Below, piece after piece: positions 57,701-64,000 of a stretch of DNA of 64,000 bases (position 1 is the first letter of the stretch; each line of letters starts with the position of its first letter). This DNA is from Takakia lepidozioides. Taxonomy: Eukaryota > Streptophyta > Takakiopsida > Takakiales > Takakiaceae. The stretch spans positions 10,974,001-11,038,000 of the forward strand of contig CM060734.1 in NCBI GenBank assembly GCA_030704615.1, in the 5' to 3' direction. Under the pieces are notes generated by a model. That model was not told where the DNA came from. It was given only the letters and a program-made list of their open reading frames with translations, and made no database searches. The translations under genes and the position numbers were made by a program.

Positions 57701-59991
57701 CTTGGACCGTGGCGGGCCCAAGCTGTGTCTACACACCCGAGATGCAGAAACAATGGCATCCCGCGCATCTCGTTGGATGCCCGTGGTACCTGGACATGTC
57801 TGGCGGTATTGTTGACGAGTCTGAGAAAGATCTGCACGCCTTGGCAGAAGAGAAGAGAAAGGAAAGACGTGTCCCTGCTGGGCCAAAGTCGGCAAAGGAA
57901 TCTGCTGCTCTGGAAGAATCCAGAAAGGCAGCTGAGATGGCACAAAAGACGGTGGATGCAGCTGTGCAGGCCCAACAGAAGGGGTCGAAGAAGAGGACTC
58001 GCCAGCAAGGAGCAGCTGTTGTGACACCCGCCAAAACGAAGAAGCAGAAACAGCCTGTTCAGGAAGAGGGTGAGGAAGAGGACTCCGATGGAGACTTTGC
58101 AACCAGCCCACCCCCCAAACGCAGGCTGCCTCCCCTGTGCCCACCGTTGTCACGAGAGGCACGAGAACTGGCTCGGCAAAGAAGGCACTCTTCAACCCCC
58201 CAGGGGGGCACCCTTTCGAGCCGGTGGAAATGAAGAGGCCGAAAGTGGCTCCCGAAACAGTAGTCCAGTGTGTAAATGAGAGTTTCTTGGCGGCTTTGGA
58301 TGGACGGGCAGCCAAGTTGGCATACATGAAGACCATGGAGGGTCTGAAGGGCAGAGCACTGAAGAAGGCGACTGCCGAAGAGCCTTCCGACACCCCAGGA
58401 TTTCAGAATATGGTCTCGTTCTTTGAGAGGGTGTGTGCAGACAAGGATTGTAGGAGGGGCGGAAATGCCACCGAGTGGTCTTGCGATATGATCATCTTGG
58501 ATATTCCGGACGGAGAGCCTGTGGAAGGACTGCAAGCTTTGCCATCTTGGAACAGGTACTCGGAGGACTTTTGGAAGAAAGGATTCGGGCTTGCCCGCAT
58601 GGTGTTGGACGACAGAGGCTGTGTGGTTGTCCTGGCGAGCAGAGGAAAAAACACTCAGACAGGAATTGCGAAGTGGACCCGCAAGAGCGCCGTCCCGATT
58701 CTGAAAAAGAAGTGGACGTGCATCAACACACTGGGCCTTCGGTCGGAAGGGAAGAAGGTGATTACGACACTGGCACTCGTCCATTCATTTGCTTGGGTGT
58801 TTTCAAATGCGGTGCCGCATTCGGTTTCTAATCGTTTTCCCCCTGTGTATGCAGACGAAGCAGTTCGATGCATACTGCTTTGTGAAGGAGAACTCCACCT
58901 TTGCTTTCCGGAAGGAGGGAGGAAAGGTTGACCCGAACTGCGACCCACTCGATTACGACGTTCTGTTCAACAACGTTCCCAAGGAACTTCTCCCTCATAG
59001 CCTCACTTCAACGGAACCCCTGCGGTACTCACGGACTCGGAGCCCTGCCTTCATTCAGACAATTATGGAGACATGCACAGACGTGGAGGGCACAGTGCTC
59101 GACCTCATCTGTGGGACAGGTATGCAGAATCTTGATCTATGCTGTTCTGCAAATTCTCGTTAGGATGTAGTTCGCAACATCTGAAGCGCCATGTGGTAAT
59201 GTGTGGATGGCATTGTAACAGGTGCCTCAATGTGGGCTGGGCGGTTTTCCGACCGGCACCTCTTTGCCTACGAGGAGGATTCATCCGTGTGGGGATCCCA
59301 TCTGGAAGGGCTGCAACGGAATGTTAAGGCTCCCGACAGAGCGGAAGTCTCCTCGGATTCGTCGGAGTCCGAGGAAGACACAGTGGACATTGATGCGGAG
59401 GAGAACCCGGAATACGAGTGAGTGCAAACATTGTAAGTTTGCAAAGCCTTCTGGGTCATTTTTGTCAAACGAATTTCCCGACTGTGGTTCTCATTAGTCT
59501 CGTTGATGATTGTCATGTGCAGGATTGCAGGGTCCGGGTCGAAACATGTAGGGCCTACACTTCCTGCCAGGAAGAATGTCCCGTTCTTTGCGAGGGCCGA
59601 CTTCATGACGAGCCCGGTGAGGGACTACTCCCTTCCTAGTTATGCAGCTAAACTCGCAAATACAGCGATTAGAAGAAGTGAGAATCCCAGTAAAGTAGAG
59701 CAGATTTTGGAGAGGGCTAGGGAGGACAGAAGGATAAGGAAAGAGTTGGCAGCAGCTCAGACAGGTAGACGGGTACGAAAGTACATATGTGATTCAGCGG
59801 ATGAGAGCGACGCAGACAGGGAGGAAGACGACCCAACGGAGGTGAGATGGACAGTTCCGCAAGGGGAAGATGGGATTTTCGAAAGCCTGGCCAACGAGCA
59901 GTCCGCTGGAGATGAGAAAGGCACTGAGGGGGTGGAGGCGGAGCAGGACAGTCTAGAACAGGATGAGGATTCGGATGATTTTCAAGATTAA
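54782..59991 (+). CDS. PM2: ParB-like / N4-N6 methyltransferase-like protein, multi-exon
   Basis: Exons from GT-AG signals and alignment to PM1: 5' exons within 54782-55260 (order unresolved, frames conflict), ~55265-56304, 56417-56606, 56707-56991, 57045-57191, 57275-57492, 57639-58757 (frame change near 58110), 58855-59119, 59222-59417, 59523-59991; about 1,300 residues. A ParB/Srx-like segment has IPLCRMVSLPIVRQALPGDV, FREGYRLGSAAFYVS and VWDGNHRLLAWWEYI (GNHR at ~56156-56170). After a middle region comes a methyltransferase layout in beta order: motif IV MIILDIPDG (~58493), motifs V-VI (FGLARMVLDDRGCVVVLAS), a target-recognition gap, motif X RSPAFIQTIMET, motif I VLDLICGTGAS, motif II HLFAYEEDSSVW. 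DPPY is DIPD, so catalysis is uncertain. The tail is acidic. At least five intron positions match PM1. A nuclear DNA-binding role is inferred only. Confidence 0.72.
56335..56356. repeat. Single palindrome in a PM2 intron
   Basis: Arms CGAAATGCGG and CCGCATTTCG around TG, in the intron 56305-56416. The first and last bases are both changed relative to the array (C...G for G...C), so pairing is kept. Confidence 0.9.
57543..57563. repeat. Single palindrome in a PM2 intron
   Basis: GGAAATGCGG-CA-CCGCATTCG lies in the intron 57493-57638. One T of the right arm is missing. Confidence 0.85.
58804..58824. repeat. Single palindrome in a PM2 intron
   Basis: CAAATGCGG-TG-CCGCATTCGG lies in the intron 58758-58854. 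The arms are slightly shortened. Confidence 0.85.
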
Positions 59992-60128
59992 TAGAATTTT
60001 AATGAAGTCTCTGTAAATGTAAATTCTCTTCCAGAGTATATAAAGGAAATTCTGCCAGACATTCGTGACCCCTCTCCAGTGTGCATTCCAGCCACACAAT
60101 CGCTCAAACCACGACGCTCCCAAAATCA

Positions 60129-60862
60129 GAAATGGGGCACCGCATTTCCAAATTTTGGCAACTCTAAGAACCTCTTTTGGAAATGCGGCACCGCATTTCC
60201 AAAACAGGGGAGGGACTAAATTTTCCATTTCAATGTTGGCATAGTAAAAAGTAATCGGCCGATTGGAAATGCGGTGCCGCATTTCCAAAATTTCCTTTGT
60301 CCACACGCCAGTTTTGGCCTCTCCCGCTCATTGCATGGATGCCACCACGCTTACAGAGGTCGAACAAGGAGGTCGAACAAGGAGGTCGAGATGGCGGAAT
60401 TGAAAATGCGGTGCCGCATTTCCATATTGGGGATGGTCGTTGTTCGAACTGCAGGCCCATCAGCAAAAATTGGCACCGCATTCCATTGTAAAAAAAAAGT
60501 CGATGACGGACATGGAAATGCGGCGCCGCATTTCCAGAACGGACATCGCAATTTGTCCATTTGCAGACCCTCTCACGGAAATGCGGTAACGCATTCCATC
60601 GCGCTGGTCGGAAATGTCACACTTTTCGAAGTGTTGGACGGAAATGCGGCACCGCATTCCCTTGTCCAAAAAGAAGTTTCCATTGCCAAGCTGGAAATGC
60701 GTCGCCGCATTTGCAATGCCAACCTCGTTGTCTGTCCAATTTATAGACCCGTGTTGGTATTTCGTGTACCTGGACGGAAATGATGCACCGCATTTCCTTG
60801 TCCCACATGGAAATGCGGCACCGCATTTCGATGCCGACATGGAAATGCGGTGCCGCATTTCA
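60129..60862. repeat. Second palindrome cluster, downstream of PM2
   Basis: Twelve copies of the same palindrome start near 60129, 60179, 60265, 60402, 60465 (half), 60514, 60577, 60640, 60693, 60776, 60809 and 60841. Spacings are irregular but include 53, 63 and 32-33 bp. Several have a one-base shorter right arm (CCGCATTCC). Spacers share words such as GACATGGAAATG and TTTGTCC. No gene is visible in this stretch. Confidence 0.93.
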
Positions 60863-61120
60863 ATGTCCGACATGGCGTTACTCTGGTATATTCTTTTGAC
60901 ACATGACTCACATACCGGTTACTCTGCTATATTCATCCGGACAGACACATTGTAGAAATGAGACATCAAATTGTAAACAGTGGGCCAATTCCGACAATTA
61001 TTCAACAGAATGAAACACAATCATACAGAAGTGAGGTACGATGGGTTTATTGATCGGACACGATGTCTCACATTTACCAACTGCAGACAAAACTAAGCCC
61101 TTCCTCCTTCTACATGGGCT
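60863..61120. other. Short intergenic region
   Basis: No gene. It holds the 3' flank of the minus-strand gene that ends at 61121. An AATGAAACACAATC segment near 61010 offers no clear polyadenylation signal. Confidence 0.4.
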
Positions 61121-61822
61121 TCACCAAGTCGACGGAACTTCGATACCCCTCAAAACAAGCTCATCACTGCTGCGGCACCTCGAGGTAAACTGCAATTCGG
61201 TCGTTCTGCTGCCCTTGCTGGAGCCGACGACAATGTCATGTCCATCAATGATACCACCATCATACATTGACAAGGTCACTGTGGGCCTCATGTGCCCGTG
61301 CGATTCGTCTTCGCAACTCAGCCGAATGTCTCCATACACTGGAAGAGCGGAGTGATCTGCACGTATATAGTTTTCCCCGGTGCCGTCCTCCCTGGTCCAC
61401 TGGCAGCAGTTCCAGCGCCAAAGCGAGGCCGTGCGTGATCTGTCCGGCATCCCTTTCCAGCTTGGTATATCGAGGTCAACAATTTTCAGGACCCACGGAC
61501 CGCATTGACCCTCGCCCTCACCTCGCTCAAAGCGGTAATAGCCCTCCAGATACTCCATTGCGCGCAAAGACTCTTGCTTGATTCCAGCAGCGTCTGTGAA
61601 AACAGAGAGCCAGACAATGATGTCTCCTGATTCTGGTTTGAACATAGCATAATCGTGGCCATGATAAGGGCAGTCGGCTGGATTTCGGCGGCACGGCATC
61701 CTTGAAAAAGAGTAGCGGAGTACGCTCAATGACAGCAGCTCCCGGATGGAGGAGGAGCAGCGCGGTGGCTGGAAAAAGTTCAAGCTAACGCTGCAATTCC
61801 TCACAAACACTCCAGGGCACAT
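61121..61822 (-). CDS. Unknown protein, paralogue of 62084-62794
   Basis: Intronless frame of 233 codons starting at the ATG at 61822. About half of its residues agree with the divergent gene at 62084-62794, over most of its length. Shared segments include SRMPCRRNPADCPYHGHDYA / ARMPCFRNRDDCPFGGIDYA, GDIIVW / GDIVIW, EYLEGYYRFERG / EYIVGHYAFERG, LWRWNCCQWT / LLRWNCCHWT, YDGGIIDGHDIVV / FDGGMIEGQDIVV and ELVLRGIEVP / ELVLRAVEVP. A beta-rich globular protein with conserved Cys, Trp and Gly is likely. I recognise no domain and see no signal peptide or membrane segment. Conservation between the two copies argues that both are or were functional genes. Confidence 0.65.
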   Translation of the reverse strand: MCPGVFVRNCSVSLNFFQPPRCSSSIRELLSLSVLRYSFSRMPCRRNPADCPYHGHDYAMFKPESGDIIVWLSVFTDAAGIKQESLRAMEYLEGYYRFERGEGEGQCGPWVLKIVDLDIPSWKGMPDRSRTASLWRWNCCQWTREDGTGENYIRADHSALPVYGDIRLSCEDESHGHMRPTVTLSMYDGGIIDGHDIVVGSSKGSRTTELQFTSRCRSSDELVLRGIEVPSTW

Positions 61823-62083
61823 TTAAATTTCCCCCCTACAGGATCCTGGACCGATGAAGATTGGCTGCTTCATGAATGTAGCCGTTTCAGTTTCCTACCC
61901 TGCCATGCAAACTATGGGCACTCACTGCCAGGTGGGCCGATGGCCACTGGACACGACGAAGTCCATCCCCTCTTCGATGTAAATGCGGCGCCGAATTTCC
62001 ATCCGGGGGGATGGACTTCGGTGGCAGATCTCAAACTATAACTTCTTGATGAGAAAGATGTATGGGTTCATCCACCTCCGTCG
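61823..62083. promoter_or_regulatory. Shared upstream region of a divergent gene pair, with one palindrome
   Basis: About 260 bp separate the two head-to-head genes, so their promoters must lie here or overlap. A copy of the island palindrome (GTAAATGCGG-CG-CCGAATTTCC) is at 61979-62000. No TATA box was assigned. Confidence 0.5.
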
Positions 62084-62794
62084 GTGGGTACGTGGGACCC
62101 AGATGCTCCATTATTGGAGGCCGGACTGCTCTTCCGCTTCGCATCATTTCCAAAATCTAAGGGCTTCGTAGCTGTCCGCAAGGTCATTGTCATCTGCATC
62201 CAAGTCGTCCTCAGGTCCTCCTTTGCAAGGATGCCGTGCTTCCGGAACCGGGACGACTGCCCATTTGGAGGCATCGATTATGCAATGTATTCGGCCACAT
62301 CGGGAGACATTGTTATCTGGTACACAGATTACAGAGAAGATACTGGTTCGATTGTGGAAACATTGGTGGCTTTTGAGTATATCGTAGGCCACTACGCCTT
62401 CGAGCGGGGTGACGATCTTGGTCTGAGGAGTCCGTGGCTCCTGCGCATCCTCGATTCCGATTTTCCCAGCTACGACGGTCACCCATGCAGAAGAAGGCGC
62501 ACTGCTATGCTGTTGCGGTGGAACTGCTGCCACTGGACGTGGGTGGACTCCATCGGAGAGACCTATTCTCCTCAAGGAGTGCGCTCCTCTTCTCCATTGT
62601 ATGGGGACATTCGCATTGGTGTGGACGACGAAAACGTGAAGATTTCCATATTCGATGGTGGTATGATTGAAGGGCAGGACATTGTGGTGAACATCACTAG
62701 GGGCGGTACAACGGCTACAATCGACTTTACATGGAGGAGCCCCATGACTCATGAGCTAGTTCTGAGAGCAGTCGAAGTCCCATTGACAACGTGA
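62084..62794 (+). CDS. Unknown protein, paralogue of 61121-61822
   Basis: Open for 236 codons. The listed start is a GTG; the first ATG in frame is at 62231 (MPCFRNRDDCPFGG), while homology with the divergent copy begins ~10 residues upstream of that Met. The N-terminus is therefore uncertain, and a short 5' exon is possible. Conserved blocks are given under the partner gene. Its C-terminus, ELVLRAVEVPLTT, ends at the same point as the partner. No family was recognised. Confidence 0.62.
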   Translation: MGTWDPDAPLLEAGLLFRFASFPKSKGFVAVRKVIVICIQVVLRSSFARMPCFRNRDDCPFGGIDYAMYSATSGDIVIWYTDYREDTGSIVETLVAFEYIVGHYAFERGDDLGLRSPWLLRILDSDFPSYDGHPCRRRRTAMLLRWNCCHWTWVDSIGETYSPQGVRSSSPLYGDIRIGVDDENVKISIFDGGMIEGQDIVVNITRGGTTATIDFTWRSPMTHELVLRAVEVPLTT

Positions 62795-63293
62795 CTTGTA
62801 TTCAGTAGGCACAGGGCTAAAGATTTGATGGCACAATCAGCACAGTAGACGTGCTTCAAATGCAATTCATGTGGATCAATAAAAACCTCATTGTGCCCTC
62901 TTTTTATTCTATTCTGTGTCCATCGTTCCCAGAATGCGTCATTGCTCATTTCGTTTGGGATTGGGAGTGTGGGTGGATTTTGCAAGTGGCTGGTAGGCTG
63001 AAATGGGCCCCCATTGTACAGAGCAGTACCACCCTACCATTCGCGAAACATTGCCTTTCAATATATAATTCTAAATAACATTGCGAACCTCCTTCATCGG
63101 GAGGTCCTTCTCCCCCTATGACCGTGGCACCCTAAACCCTATTCCCGCGGACACTCATTTCCGGAAAATAGTGCTGCTCATGTTTTTTTCCACACTTACG
63201 ACTCTGCTCATGGCTCATGCCGCTCATGGCTCATGGCTCATGAAATAGCAGCCCCCAGGTTGAGGCCGACGCCCTTACCGCCGCAGGATTTGG
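62795..63293. other. Intergenic with GCTCATG cluster
   Basis: No gene seen at 62795-63160. At 63165-63250 repeated GCTCATG/GGCTCATG words end in CTCATGAAATAGC, the inverse of 23348-23460. Confidence 0.5.
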
Positions 63294-63794
63294 ATGGTGC
63301 AGCGCACTGACGTCCCCAGACAACCATTTCCGCTTCCACAGCCTCCACCACCGACCCCTGTGAGAGCAAGAACAATGGGACATGACAGCTCTAAGCATCC
63401 TACACACCGTTGGGGGAAACCGAAGAGGCGGCGACCTCCCTCAAAAGTGAACGAGACAAGGATGGGGAATGCACTTCGGATGAACTGTACAATCCAGAGC
63501 TCGACAGAAGTGCCCCCACCAGGATTCGGGCGTGTGTATCAGATGGCCACGGCGGGCTCAGCTGTTTGCAATGAGGTGTACACCATCACCATTTCAGAAT
63601 TACCCACCTGCAATTGCACCGACTTCCAGATCATGGCAAACAAGGGGGCATCATACTGCCCTTGCAAGCATTTGTACTACGTGTACCTAAAGAGACTCCG
63701 TTGTAATTCCACAACTCATCACTTCATACATGCACCAGGGTTGAGCCCCCAGGAGGTTCACACTCTTCTGAATATGGATCCAGGGGACCAGTGA
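63294..63794 (+). CDS. SWIM zinc-finger fragment of a MULE-like transposase
   Basis: The frame begins with a Pro/Arg-rich segment. It then has YQMATAGSAVCNEVYTITIS followed by LPTCNCTDFQIMANKGASYC and CKHLYYVYLKRL, i.e. CxC...CxH with typical spacing and a following aromatic helix. The SWIM finger is the usual C-terminal DNA- or protein-binding module of MULE transposases, and MULE copies A-C in this window lack it. No DDE region lies upstream within the window, so this is either an orphan 3' exon or a separate small gene. Confidence 0.72.
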   Translation: MVQRTDVPRQPFPLPQPPPPTPVRARTMGHDSSKHPTHRWGKPKRRRPPSKVNETRMGNALRMNCTIQSSTEVPPPGFGRVYQMATAGSAVCNEVYTITISELPTCNCTDFQIMANKGASYCPCKHLYYVYLKRLRCNSTTHHFIHAPGLSPQEVHTLLNMDPGDQ

Positions 63795-64000
63795 GCTTGG
63801 CTTGCGGTCCCCATACAATGGTACACCCATCCTTTTCGGATAGTAGAACTGTACTGCTGCCAGTACCTCAGACTCTGGCCACAGAAAGGTCCGACATATG
63901 TCTTGCCTACCAGTAACCTGTTTTGCTCGAACTAAGATATTACTATATCGTTCACTTGTTTCCACGTGCATGTATTTTTGTATGTTGGAGGGTTCATGTT
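63795..64000. other. Window end, nothing recognised
   Basis: About 200 bp after the SWIM frame without a recognisable feature. Confidence 0.4.

Overview
The window looks like nuclear DNA of a streptophyte, most likely a charophyte alga such as Chara. This is an inference. The support is plant-type TNP2 CACTA transposase with DUF4218/DUF4216 segments, a plant-type PPR fragment, a TKL-like kinase remnant, chromodomain Ty3/gypsy elements, multi-exon genes with GT-AG introns, very high repeat content and a 500-N assembly gap. No rRNA gene, canonical tRNA gene, CRISPR array or prokaryotic operon was seen.

Layout. 1-6351: gypsy-A, a minus-strand chromovirus with both LTRs (the 3' LTR cut by the window edge), PBS, PPT and a broken gag-pol. 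6352-8595: AT-rich DNA carrying one 280-bp sequence twice, 1.96 kb apart. 8596-11895: gypsy-B (minus), a truncated Ty3/gypsy element whose polyprotein ends in a PHD finger. 11896-14305: LINE-A (minus), whose open frame holds a chromodomain and an RNase H. 14306-18470: unrecognised DNA built of ~470-bp and ~570-bp diverged tandem duplications. 18471-21115: CACTA transposase remnant (minus). 21223-23249: LINE-B (+), the RT half of the LINE-A family. 23268-23347: tRNA-like hairpin. 23417-25775: MULE-like transposase copy A (minus). 25805-26304: gap, then a PPR pseudogene. 27552-28159: a miniature LTR-type element related to gypsy-B. 28590-29700: kinase pseudogene.

30404-36550 (minus) and 54782-59991 (+) are two paralogous multi-exon genes, here called PM1 and PM2. 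They combine a ParB-like domain with a domain laid out like beta-type N4/N6 DNA methyltransferases, in which the catalytic DPPY motif is replaced by DIPD in both. PM1 is a pseudogene with intact-looking exons but several in-frame stops. PM2 looks almost intact.

37861-46857: gypsy-C (+), a decayed Ty3/gypsy element with minisatellites inside its LTRs. A rearranged piece of it follows (46858-47100), then MULE copy C, an inverted LTR-gag piece of gypsy-C, and MULE copy B (47101-52080).

The most unusual region is 52.8-62 kb. A 22-bp palindrome is repeated 30 times with a strict 53-bp period, just upstream of PM2. Further copies lie in three PM2 introns, in a second cluster downstream, and between a head-to-head pair of unknown paralogous genes (61121-62794). 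PM1 introns carry their own, differently worded palindromes. A link between the ParB/methyltransferase-like proteins and palindromic sites is the main hypothesis offered here; it is untested. The window ends with a SWIM zinc-finger ORF typical of MULE transposases.
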